Assembly (NCBI GenBank): GCA_021372695.1
Contig: JAJFTY010000197.1
Coordinates: 1-46,825 of the forward strand
DNA: 46,825 nt
Source: Deltaproteobacteria bacterium
GTDB lineage: Bacteria > Desulfobacterota > Syntrophia > Syntrophales > UBA5619
Reading direction: 5' to 3'
Below the pieces are notes generated by a model. It had not been told where the DNA came from. It searched no databases and worked only from the letters and a program-made list of their open reading frames with translations. Shown here one piece after another: positions 25,370 to 33,398 of this stretch; positions within the stretch are counted from its first letter, which is position 1; the number at the start of each line of letters is the position of its first letter. The translations under genes were made by a program, and so were the position numbers.

Positions 25370-25744
25370 TCAGGGCGAAACGACGGCTGCCGTCAGGATG
25401 CCGGTGCAGACCGCCTCGCCCGCAAGGCATATGGCAAAGGAATAGGCCGGACCTTGCCGGTCTGGGACCCGGGTCACTTCCACGGTGACTGCGTCTTCCG
25501 GTTGGACGGGCAAGCGGAACCGGACACGGCGGACCCCCACGATCGCCACGGATCGACCATCACACCGCTCCTGCTGGACAACCGCTTCCTCCGCCAAGGC
25601 GATCAACGCGATCCCCGGCACGATCGGATTGCCCGGGAAATGGCCCGAAAACCAGTCCGAATCGGCCGGAAACCGCACCGCAGCGGCTGCGCTCGGCACG
25701 CTCTCCGGCAGGGGCATACACTCATGAAAGAAACGCACAGCCAT
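25370..25744 (-). CDS. FabZ/FabA-like hotdog protein lacking the catalytic glutamate
   Basis: A 124-residue hotdog protein. The GHFPGNPIVPG motif (34-44) with His35 is that of beta-hydroxyacyl-ACP dehydratases. In FabZ the partner Glu lies 14 residues after this His; here that position is Ala49, with Glu52 and Glu53 just beyond. ApeI-type proteins of polyene clusters deviate in a similar way. It may be an altered dehydratase or a thioester-binding partner. The ATG at 25744 fits the fold start; the frame continues upstream without domain support. Confidence 0.75.
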   Translation of the reverse strand: MAVRFFHECMPLPESVPSAAAAVRFPADSDWFSGHFPGNPIVPGIALIALAEEAVVQQERCDGRSVAIVGVRRVRFRLPVQPEDAVTVEVTRVPDRQGPAYSFAICLAGEAVCTGILTAAVVSP

Positions 25745-25848
25745 CTTTTTCCATCCCCTCGGCCTTCCGGCCGGCGACCTATCATCCGTTTCAACGCGCT
25801 CCACTACCGTCCCCATGGCGGCAGTGTCAAGAAAAATCAACAGCCGGG

Positions 25849-27198
25849 TCAGCGGAGCAGCAGCTCCCAGAGCGGCCCGGCATGGCCGCGGCTGTGCATC
25901 CGGGCCACGACCCGGTCCGTCGTCTCCCCCCCGTCGCCGCAGACCCAGTTCACCCTTCCCCGCGCCTGCATCCTGACCCTTTCGGCGATCGCCTCCGGCG
26001 CGATGCCCGCGGACCGATAGAAAACCGGTCGGAGCAGCTCCTGATCCGGCTCGACCTGCCCCTCCTCAATGGCCAGGTCATAGAGCGGTGTGTGCGGAAA
26101 GATCCGCATGCCGCAAAAGAGAAAGAATGCCGTCTTATCCAGTTCTTCCATGCGGTTCAGGGTCTCCTCGACGCTTCGGGCATTCTCGCCCGGCCCCCCC
26201 AGCAAAAAATAGTGAGCGATGTTCACCCCCGCTCGCCGGGCGGCTGCGTGTGCGGCGAGTGCCTCCTTCACGCCGAACGGTTTCCCGTACCGCTGAAGCT
26301 GGGAATCGCAGAGGGATTCCGTCCCGAATTCCGCATGGGTCAATCCGGCCTCGGCCAGAAAGCTGTAATAGCCGTCGGGCGGACGCATGGGAGAGAGAAA
26401 TGCCCCCCAGGGGATCGTGAGACCCACGCGGCGGAAAGCCCGGGCAACGGCCAGGCTATGATCGACATCGGCGTTGAACGCGGAATCGGTGATGAAGAGG
26501 AACCGGGCGCCCATCTCCTGAAGCTGCCGCGCCTCCCTTGCGACCTCGTCCGGGGGGACGAGACGCATTCGTCGCCCCTCGATATGGGGGTAGGTACAGT
26601 AGATGCAGCGGAAGGGACATCCCCTCTTCGTCTGGAGGTTCAGAATCCCCCCGCGCTCCAGGTAGAAAAGGCGGTGAGCGTCTCTGGACCTCATCCGCCG
26701 GTCGACGTCGCCCATCCAGGGTACCGGGTCCCCGACGGGCCCCCCGGGGAGCACAACCCCGGGCAATCCGGCCGGGTCCGCCCCGGTTTCGAGGGCCTCC
26801 AGAAGGGGAGCCATCTGCTCCCCCTCTCCGACGACGCCAAAATCGGCGCCCAGCCGGGAGATCAATTCGCCGGGGAAAATGGAAAAACCGGAGCCACCCA
26901 GCACGATCGGGGCCCCGGTACAGCGCCGGATGAGCCGGACCGTCCTTTCGTATCCCGGAATGAAACTCTTCGCGGCCCCGGCGTCGACGTTGTCGATATT
27001 CCGGATGGAGAGGCCGATCACCTCAGGATGGATACGGCACAGTGCGGTCTCCAGGCTCTCCTCCGAACCGGCCAGATTCACATCCCAGATATGAACCTCG
27101 TGGCGCGGCGTCAGGGCTCCGACCAGATAGTCGAGACCCAGGGGATAGACGGGATGCGGGGCGTGGGTCGCATTGGCGGAAATCAGAAGCACTTTCAT
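25849..27198 (-). CDS. B12-binding domain/radical SAM enzyme (first gene of right operon)
   Basis: A 449-residue class B radical SAM protein. The cobalamin-binding domain opens MKVLLISANATHAPHPVYPL and includes IVLGGSGFSIFPGE (98-111) and VVGEGEQM. The radical SAM cluster is Cys194, Cys198 and Cys201 (CPFRCIYC), followed by ITDSAFN. It heads the right lipid operon, about 100 bases before the hotdog gene. The start is uncertain: the ATG at 27198 is where the domain begins, but an in-frame ATG at 27300 has a perfect GGAGG five bases upstream and would add 34 plausible residues. Reaction unknown. Confidence 0.88.
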   Translation of the reverse strand: MKVLLISANATHAPHPVYPLGLDYLVGALTPRHEVHIWDVNLAGSEESLETALCRIHPEVIGLSIRNIDNVDAGAAKSFIPGYERTVRLIRRCTGAPIVLGGSGFSIFPGELISRLGADFGVVGEGEQMAPLLEALETGADPAGLPGVVLPGGPVGDPVPWMGDVDRRMRSRDAHRLFYLERGGILNLQTKRGCPFRCIYCTYPHIEGRRMRLVPPDEVAREARQLQEMGARFLFITDSAFNADVDHSLAVARAFRRVGLTIPWGAFLSPMRPPDGYYSFLAEAGLTHAEFGTESLCDSQLQRYGKPFGVKEALAAHAAARRAGVNIAHYFLLGGPGENARSVEETLNRMEELDKTAFFLFCGMRIFPHTPLYDLAIEEGQVEPDQELLRPVFYRSAGIAPEAIAERVRMQARGRVNWVCGDGGETTDRVVARMHSRGHAGPLWELLLR

Positions 27199-27368
27199 GG
27201 CTTCTGCATACCTCAAAAGCGGTTCCGGCGCCACCAGATTGAAGCCCGTCGCCGTCCCCATGAGTTCATCGAACATCGGCAAGACGCGAAGGACCGTCAT
27301 CCGCGCCTCCAACCGCTCCCGAACCCATATCTCTGTCGTAACTGCGGGATTTTGGCGGTAAAATCTCC

Positions 27369-27397
27369 TTGACTCTCCATGCCCTTCTCCATATACT
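27369..27397 (+). promoter_or_regulatory. strong promoter of the PAS-GGDEF gene
   Basis: TTGACT (27369-27374) and TATACT (27392-27397) are separated by exactly 17 bases, one of the best sigma-70-type matches in the window. The expected start of transcription, about seven bases after the -10, falls on the GTG start codon at 27404. Confidence 0.65.
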
Positions 27398-27403
27398 CGC
27401 CCC

Positions 27404-28696
27404 GTGAAAAGGAAACCCTCGATCAGCAATCGGCAGTTGCAGGCGGTTTTCGAACAGGCTGCGGTGGGAATGGTCATCGTCGACGCAACCCAAAGCCGCT
27501 TCGTGAAAGTCAACCGCCGTTTCTGCGAAATTGTGGGCTACTCGTCCGAGGAGTTGCTGCGAGGGTCCATCCATGACATCACCCACCCCGACGATCTCGG
27601 CAGGGACCTCGGCCACATCGAACAGATCAGCAACGGCACCGCCCACGACACCACCTGGGAAAAGCGTTACCGCAAAAAGGATGGAACCATCGTATGGGCC
27701 CGGGTTTTCGTGACCCCGCTCGATCCCTCCGAAATTCAGCCGACTTTGAGGATCGGGGTGATCGAGGAGATCACCGACCGCAAACGGGCGGAAGAGACCC
27801 TGAGAGAGAGTGAGGAGAAATTCCGCCTCCTGATCGAAAATGCGCCCGATGCGATCTACGTGCATACCGACGGCCGGTTCATCTACCTGAACCAGGAGGC
27901 CGTGAAACTCTTCGGCGCCCGAATGGCCGGGCAGCTGATCGGATCCCCCCTGATGGACCGGTTCCACCCGGACTACCATGCGACCATCACGGAACGCCTC
28001 AATGACCTCTACCGGGAGAAAAAGAAACTACATGTCGTCGAACAGGTCTATCTTCGGCTGGATGGATCATCCGTACCGGTGGAGGTCCATGCGATCCCGA
28101 TCGTCTACGACCATCAAGACGCGGCGCTGACGTTTGCGCGCGACATCACGGACCGCAAGCGGGCCGAGGAGGCGCTCCGGGAGAGCGAAAAGAAATACCG
28201 CGAACTCAGCATCGTCGACGATCTCACCCAGCTCTACAACTCCCGGTATTTTTATCACCAGCTGAAGATGGAGGTCGATCGTGCGGAACGCTACGGGCAG
28301 CCGCTGACCCTCATGCTTCTCGACATCGACGACTTCAAACGCTACAATGATGATTACGGCCATATCGAGGGAGATGAGGTCCTGATGCGCCTCGGGCAGG
28401 TGGTCAAACGCTGCCTGCGTCAGTCGGATACCGCCTACCGTTACGGTGGAGAAGAGTTTGTCATCCTCCTTCCCATGACCACGAGCGCCGACGGCGCCGT
28501 CACGGCGGAAAGAATCCGGACCGAATTCAGGCGGGAGGATTTCTCTCCGCTGCCGGACCGGGAGGTCCACGTGACGATGAGCATTGGCGTGGCGCAGTTT
28601 CGGCCGCAGGAAGAGATGAAGGCCTTCGTTCACCGGGTGGACAAACTCATGTACCAGGGGAAACAGAGCGGGAAGGACAGGGTCTGTTCGGAATGA
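27404..28696 (+). CDS. PAS-PAS-GGDEF diguanylate cyclase
   Basis: A 430-residue signalling protein. Two PAS domains (about 10-130 and 140-255, each ending in a DITDRKRAEE-type linker) precede a GGDEF domain (about 270-425). GGEEF lies at 348-352 and the product-inhibition site RQSD at 339-342, so it should make cyclic di-GMP and be feedback-inhibited. No membrane segment is present, so it is cytosolic. The GTG start has no ribosome site, and the promoter places transcription start on it: likely leaderless. Its stop overlaps the next ATG (ATGA). Confidence 0.92.
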   Translation: MKRKPSISNRQLQAVFEQAAVGMVIVDATQSRFVKVNRRFCEIVGYSSEELLRGSIHDITHPDDLGRDLGHIEQISNGTAHDTTWEKRYRKKDGTIVWARVFVTPLDPSEIQPTLRIGVIEEITDRKRAEETLRESEEKFRLLIENAPDAIYVHTDGRFIYLNQEAVKLFGARMAGQLIGSPLMDRFHPDYHATITERLNDLYREKKKLHVVEQVYLRLDGSSVPVEVHAIPIVYDHQDAALTFARDITDRKRAEEALRESEKKYRELSIVDDLTQLYNSRYFYHQLKMEVDRAERYGQPLTLMLLDIDDFKRYNDDYGHIEGDEVLMRLGQVVKRCLRQSDTAYRYGGEEFVILLPMTTSADGAVTAERIRTEFRREDFSPLPDREVHVTMSIGVAQFRPQEEMKAFVHRVDKLMYQGKQSGKDRVCSE

Positions 28697-29799
28697 CCGT
28701 TTCCATCGACACTTCCACTGGAAAAACGCTGTTTGCCGTCATTATGGCCGGCGGCAAGGGCGTGAGATTCTGGCCCAGGAGCCGCGAGCGGATGCCGAAG
28801 CACCTGCTGGACATCCTGGGGGAGCAGGCGATCATCCGCGAAACGGTGGACCGGATCCGGCCGCTCGTTCCGCCCGAACGCACGCTGATCGTCACCGGCC
28901 GAAACCACGCCGCCGAGCTCATCCGTCTGCTCCCGGAGATCCCCGCGGAGAATATCCTCATCGAACCGGTCGGCCGGAACACCGCCCCCTGCATCGGCCT
29001 TGCGGCGCTCCATGTCGAGCGGCGCTTCCCCGGCGCGGTGATGCTGGTCCTCCCTGCCGACCACCGGATCGGTGATGAGGTGGCGTTTCGTCGCACCCTC
29101 ATCGAAGCCGCCCGGGCCGCTTCCGAGGGGAGCCCCCTGGTGACAATTGGCATCCGGCCGACCGGACCGGAGACGGGATACGGTTACATCGAGCAGGGCG
29201 ACCCTTTTCCGGCCGGCGCCGGAGCCGGGGTCTGCCGGGTCCGCTCCATCCGGGAAAAGCCGCCCCTCCATCAGGCGCAGGAATTCCTGAGGCGGGGCTG
29301 CTTCTTATGGAACAGCGGCATGTTCGTCTGGAAGACCGCTACGATCCTGGAAGCGATCTCGCGCTTCCTGCCCGAGCTTTACCAAGGGCTCACGGAGATC
29401 CACGCAGCGCTTGGAACCGAACGGGAGGAGGAGGTCGTAGGCGAAGTCTATGCGGCGCAAAAAGCGGTTTCGATCGATTACGGCGTCATGGAAAAGGCCG
29501 GGGATGTCCTGGTCGTTCTCGGAGAGTTTGGCTGGTCCGATCTGGGAAGCTGGGATGCCCTCTGGGAGGTCTCGGAAAAGGACGATGACGGAAACGCCGT
29601 CCGGGGCCCCTTCATCGGCGTCGACGCCGGTGATTCCCTGGTTCACAGCCCCGGCAAACTGGTCGCCATCGTCGGGGTCCGGGACCTGCTCGTCGTCGAG
29701 ACAGGCGACGCTCTCCTCATCTGCCGACGGGGACGATCGCAGGATGTCCGGAAGGTCGTCGAGTTTCTCGAAAAGAAGGGGTCGAAGGAATATCTGTAA
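28693..29799 (+). CDS. manC: mannose-1-phosphate guanylyltransferase
   Basis: Makes GDP-mannose from mannose-1-phosphate and GTP for polysaccharide or glycan synthesis. The 368-residue protein is the short form without the C-terminal isomerase domain of bifunctional ManC/AlgA. The nucleotide-binding signature MAGGKGVRFWPRSRERMPKHL begins at residue 18 (20-residue stretch quoted in part), followed by EPVGRNTAPCIGLAAL, LPADHRI and GYGYIEQG. It is translationally coupled to the diguanylate cyclase gene, hinting that c-di-GMP and exopolysaccharide are linked here (inference). Confidence 0.92.
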   Translation: MTVSIDTSTGKTLFAVIMAGGKGVRFWPRSRERMPKHLLDILGEQAIIRETVDRIRPLVPPERTLIVTGRNHAAELIRLLPEIPAENILIEPVGRNTAPCIGLAALHVERRFPGAVMLVLPADHRIGDEVAFRRTLIEAARAASEGSPLVTIGIRPTGPETGYGYIEQGDPFPAGAGAGVCRVRSIREKPPLHQAQEFLRRGCFLWNSGMFVWKTATILEAISRFLPELYQGLTEIHAALGTEREEEVVGEVYAAQKAVSIDYGVMEKAGDVLVVLGEFGWSDLGSWDALWEVSEKDDDGNAVRGPFIGVDAGDSLVHSPGKLVAIVGVRDLLVVETGDALLICRRGRSQDVRKVVEFLEKKGSKEYL

Positions 29800-29901
29800 T
29801 CGGCGGTGCCGCCGTTGAGCTCTTCGATCACGGGCTTCGCAACGCTTTCAGAGAACTCTTTTCCCCTCGTGCGAAGCCTTCACAAAAGAGGGAGCGTCCA
29901 G

Positions 29902-30768
29902 ATGTCCGGGGAGAAGACGCCGCAAACGGGAAGATGGCCGCTCCACGGCTGGATCGGTCTTGCCCTGGCCTCCCTCTTCTGGATCCTGAACTGGTCGCTC
30001 CCCGGAGCACGTACCCACTGGTGCTTCTTCCCGCTCTGGCTCGGTTACAGCCTCTCCGTGGACGCCCTGGCCTTTTGGCGGAAGGGCGACTCCCTCTTCA
30101 CCAGGAGGCCGGGCGCCTGGGCAGGCCTTTTGGGGGCATCGGCCACCGCCTGGTGGCTCTTCGAACTCATCAATCTCCGGACGCAGAACTGGATCTACCT
30201 CGGGGGTGAGAACTTCCCGACCTGGGAATACGCCGCCTTTTCCACGCTCAGTTTTTCCACGGTGATGCCCGCCGTCTTCGGCACGGCGGAGTGGGTGGGA
30301 ACCTGGGGACGGCTGCGGCGGCTCGCACCCGGACCGGTGATCCGGAAGAGTCCTGGAGTGCTGCGCGGTCTGTCGGCCGCAGGATGGCTCATGCTGCTCC
30401 TCCTGCTGGCCTGGCCGGACCTCTTCTTCCCGCTGGTCTGGGGATCGGTCTACTGCATTCTGGAGCCGTGGAACGTGAGGCGGGGAAACCGGTCGCTCCT
30501 CGACGATATCTCCGAAGGCGACTGGCGGACGGTGATCGCCCTTGCCGCGGGATGCCTCATCTGCGGTTTCTTCTGGGAAATGTGGAACTTCTACTCCTGG
30601 CCGAAGTGGGTTTACCGGATCCCTTACGCCGACGTCTTTCACCTCTTCGAGATGCCGCTCGCCGGTTATCTCGGTTACATCCCCTTCTCCCTCGAGCTCT
30701 TTGCCTTCTACAACGGGGTCAGCGGATTTTTCCGCCGGGACAATGCGCGCGGCGACCTCCATCTCTGA
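29902..30768 (+). CDS. polytopic membrane protein, unknown function
   Basis: A 288-residue protein with about seven or eight hydrophobic helices and a strongly conserved-looking aromatic C-terminus: GFFWEMWNFYSWPKW then FEMPLAGYLGYIPFSLE. I have seen this pattern in uncharacterised bacterial membrane proteins but cannot assign a function. An earlier GTG at 29806 is in frame, but the ATG at 29902 has GGGAG eight bases upstream and starts just before the first helix. It follows manC by about 100 bases and may belong to the same transcript. A short inverted repeat (30794-30809) lies between it and the convergent kinase gene. Confidence 0.8.
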   Translation: MSGEKTPQTGRWPLHGWIGLALASLFWILNWSLPGARTHWCFFPLWLGYSLSVDALAFWRKGDSLFTRRPGAWAGLLGASATAWWLFELINLRTQNWIYLGGENFPTWEYAAFSTLSFSTVMPAVFGTAEWVGTWGRLRRLAPGPVIRKSPGVLRGLSAAGWLMLLLLLAWPDLFFPLVWGSVYCILEPWNVRRGNRSLLDDISEGDWRTVIALAAGCLICGFFWEMWNFYSWPKWVYRIPYADVFHLFEMPLAGYLGYIPFSLELFAFYNGVSGFFRRDNARGDLHL

Positions 30769-30800
30769 GGAAGGGACAGTCTTTTGGCGGATTCTGCCCA

Positions 30801-31502
30801 CTAGGGCAGGTAGAGAGAGAAGACCCCCCCGTCGTAAATTCCTCCGTTCAGGGTCTGGATGAAGCCTCCCCTCCCCTCTCGGGTATGAGATCTCGCGACC
30901 AGGACGGAAAAGTACAGTCCGAGACCCGTGCTGCCGGTCAGGAAGGAGACATGGCTTCCGGCGGAGCCTCCGTTCAGGCGGCTGTCCATGATGAAGCGAT
31001 CCGGATACCCCGGGCCGTTGTCTTCCAGCCGGATGATCAGGTACCCCTCTTCTCTTGTCGCGCTCACCATCAGCCTGTCTTTGGTGTACAGATACTCGTT
31101 ATTCAACATGCTGTCGAGAATGCCCATGACGAGTTCCCGGTCGAAAGACCAGAAGAGATCGGCAGGGCACTGCAACTCGATATCGATCCCTTTGGAGGTG
31201 AGGAGGGGCTCGTTCACGACAATGGCCTCATCCAGGCAATCATGGACCGAATGGTAGTCGAGGTTGATGGGGAAGCTGGCCTTCTTGGCCTTGTACAGAG
31301 AGAGCATCCGGATGAAATTATGGTTCAACCGACGCAGTTCATACTGAATCAGAAAGTGGTCTTTCTGGACCGGGCAGCCCTGTTGCTGGCACTCGCTGAT
31401 CATGGTGTCCAGCGTATTGTAGAGCATCCCCAGTGAGTTCTTCGCGTCATGCATGGTCGATGCGAGGATGTCCGAAAACGCTAAAGTGTCGCTGTCATCC
31501 AT
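30801..31502 (-). CDS. soluble histidine kinase without sensor domain
   Basis: A 233-residue kinase made only of a dimerisation/phosphoacceptor helix (His18 in STMHDAKNSLG) and a HATPase domain: N box around NNEYL, DNGPGYP (G1) and GSTGLGLYF (G2). With no sensory or membrane segment it must receive its signal from a partner. Its start overlaps the end of the response-regulator gene by 22 bases, so the two form a pair, probably with reciprocal phosphotransfer. The terminal residues end on the catalytic domain without extension. Confidence 0.88.
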   Translation of the reverse strand: MDDSDTLAFSDILASTMHDAKNSLGMLYNTLDTMISECQQQGCPVQKDHFLIQYELRRLNHNFIRMLSLYKAKKASFPINLDYHSVHDCLDEAIVVNEPLLTSKGIDIELQCPADLFWSFDRELVMGILDSMLNNEYLYTKDRLMVSATREEGYLIIRLEDNGPGYPDRFIMDSRLNGGSAGSHVSFLTGSTGLGLYFSVLVARSHTREGRGGFIQTLNGGIYDGGVFSLYLP

Positions 31503-33151
31503 GATAACGGCTCCTTGGAAATTTCCCGATAGACGATGAGCAGGCCGGGAAGATCCCTGTACTGGGGATCGTTGCGGTATACGCCCTCAAGATATTTCTG
31601 CGCCTTCTGAATTCCTTCCGTGCTCTTCCCGTTCTTTTTCATGTCGAGCATGCAGGCATAGGCGGCATTAGCATTGATCAGCGTGTTGTCGGGCAGACCT
31701 TCCGCGGCCTTGTCGAAGTAGGAGGTCGCCTTGGCCAACTCACCCTCTTTGACCAGCTTGACACCCTGGTTATTCAATTCGGCAACCTCCTCTACGGCGG
31801 CGCTGAGCAGTTCCTGGCCCTCCTCGGCCATGTTGAGCCCTTCGAACATCTTTGCCGTTTCCGCGAGCAGCTCTTCATTCTGATGGTTGCTTTGAATCAG
31901 TTTCCGGACAATCTCTTTGCCCTTCTGGGCGTCGCCGCTCAGGATGAGGGCCTTCGCCAGTTCGAGTTCGACATCGGCAGGCACTTTCACGGGCGATTTT
32001 CCGGTTGCCTTGATCACTCTATTGATGGACTCCCTGGCCTCCTCCTGCCGGTTCAGCTTCTGGTAGACCTGGCTCGCCGCAAGGCCGATCTCGACCGTTG
32101 CGCCGAGATCGCGCGCAAATGTCTGCTGGGCGTCCCCAAGGACGCTGAGGCCTTCCTCGGGTGAATCGGCATCCACCAGGACCTTGGCCAGCGCGGTGTA
32201 ATCGGATGGGGCCTTGAAGGCGGAATTCTTGCCATATTTCACCGCCGACTTGAAAGATTTGACGGCGGTCTTCATATCTGCGTTCTTTTGGGCGATGGTG
32301 CCCAGTTCCCTTTGACGGTCCAGGGTACGGGGCGAAATTTCGGTCGCTTTCGTCAGAACACTCTGCGCCTCTTTGGGGTTTCCCATGGCCACGAGCACCT
32401 TGGCCAGCCAGTCGTACGCGGCCATCACCTTGTCGTTTGTCTGGATCAACAGGGTGAAGGTCTGCTGCGCGTCCTCCAGACGGCCCTGCAGATACTGGCA
32501 CTTCCCGAGGCCGAACAGCGCCCACGGCATCTTGCCCATGGCAGAGACCTCTTTGTAGAACGCCTCCGTCCGTGGATGATCGCCCCTCTTTGCCAGGATC
32601 TCGCCCTTGATCCGCAGGACCTCACCGATGTGTTTCGGGCTTTTGCCGATCGCTCCATCGCATAGGCTCAGGGCCTTTTCGTAATCCATCACCTCTATGG
32701 TCTGCACGATTTCTCTGAGAGCGATCTTCTTCCCCAGAACATGCAGGAGTTTCTTCTCGAGCATCTGCTTGGTGAAGGGTTTCATCAGATAGTCGTCAGG
32801 CATGTATTCCACGGCGCCCATCACCATGTCCATGCTGTTTTCAGCGGTCACCATCATGAAGACGGTCATGTAGTTCACATACTTGAAGTGCTTGGCCTCC
32901 TCGAGAACCTGCTGTCCGTCCTTGCCCGGCCCCAGGTTGTAGTCACAGAGGATGACATCGTATTTCGCCGTCGACATCCGCAGGAGCGCACTTTCACCGT
33001 CGAACGCGTCAACGATATGCGCGACACCGAGGCTTGCCAGCATCCCTTTGACCGTTCTCCGGAAATTGACGAAGTCGTCGACGACCAGGAACTTGAGATT
33101 CTTCAGTCTGTCTATCGTCGGCGCGATGGGGTCTTTATTCAGATATGCCAC
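31481..33151 (-). CDS. response regulator receiver-TPR protein
   Basis: A 556-residue protein: a CheY-like receiver (about 18-140; acidic pocket Asp25/Asp26, phospho-acceptor Asp70 in VILCDYNLG, Thr102 and Lys124 in LMKPF), then a long helical TPR array (about 150-540). No DNA-binding or enzymatic output domain, so output is probably by protein-protein contact through the TPRs. The start is a GTG with AAGGAG nine bases upstream; an ATG between them gives only a 7-codon frame. It is co-transcribed with the sensor-less kinase. Confidence 0.9.
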   Translation of the reverse strand: MAYLNKDPIAPTIDRLKNLKFLVVDDFVNFRRTVKGMLASLGVAHIVDAFDGESALLRMSTAKYDVILCDYNLGPGKDGQQVLEEAKHFKYVNYMTVFMMVTAENSMDMVMGAVEYMPDDYLMKPFTKQMLEKKLLHVLGKKIALREIVQTIEVMDYEKALSLCDGAIGKSPKHIGEVLRIKGEILAKRGDHPRTEAFYKEVSAMGKMPWALFGLGKCQYLQGRLEDAQQTFTLLIQTNDKVMAAYDWLAKVLVAMGNPKEAQSVLTKATEISPRTLDRQRELGTIAQKNADMKTAVKSFKSAVKYGKNSAFKAPSDYTALAKVLVDADSPEEGLSVLGDAQQTFARDLGATVEIGLAASQVYQKLNRQEEARESINRVIKATGKSPVKVPADVELELAKALILSGDAQKGKEIVRKLIQSNHQNEELLAETAKMFEGLNMAEEGQELLSAAVEEVAELNNQGVKLVKEGELAKATSYFDKAAEGLPDNTLINANAAYACMLDMKKNGKSTEGIQKAQKYLEGVYRNDPQYRDLPGLLIVYREISKEPLSWMTATL

Positions 33152-33398
33152 CGGTCATCACTCCTTATCGGCTCTCGAAAAAACGCTCATTTGATGCACT
33201 TCACCACGAACCTGCCGGTTTCACCATCCGCCTCCTTAGTTCCGGACCGGTCTCAATGGTATATTCGGTATTTTCGCGGAGAACTGTAATGATTTTTTTT
33301 GAGATCCGAGCGTCGTCGTTCGGGAAGCCCGGCGATGGTCCGGAAGGCTGCGGGTTTCGAAATGCAGGAGGGGTAAGGAGAAGGGTACGATATCCGTC

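Noticed and set aside
1..27198. Aryl-polyene (APE) biosynthesis cluster
   Set aside because: ApeP/ApeI-like hotdogs, ACPs and ketosynthases fit in part, but the ammonia-lyase, MMPL exporter, LolA-like protein and glycosyl/acyltransferase set is absent, and five radical SAM enzymes are not part of APE clusters.
33128..33170. Seven-codon upstream frame starting at the ATG before the GTG of the response-regulator gene
   Set aside because: The AAGGAG site is only two bases from that ATG but nine from the GTG, so the GTG is the real start.
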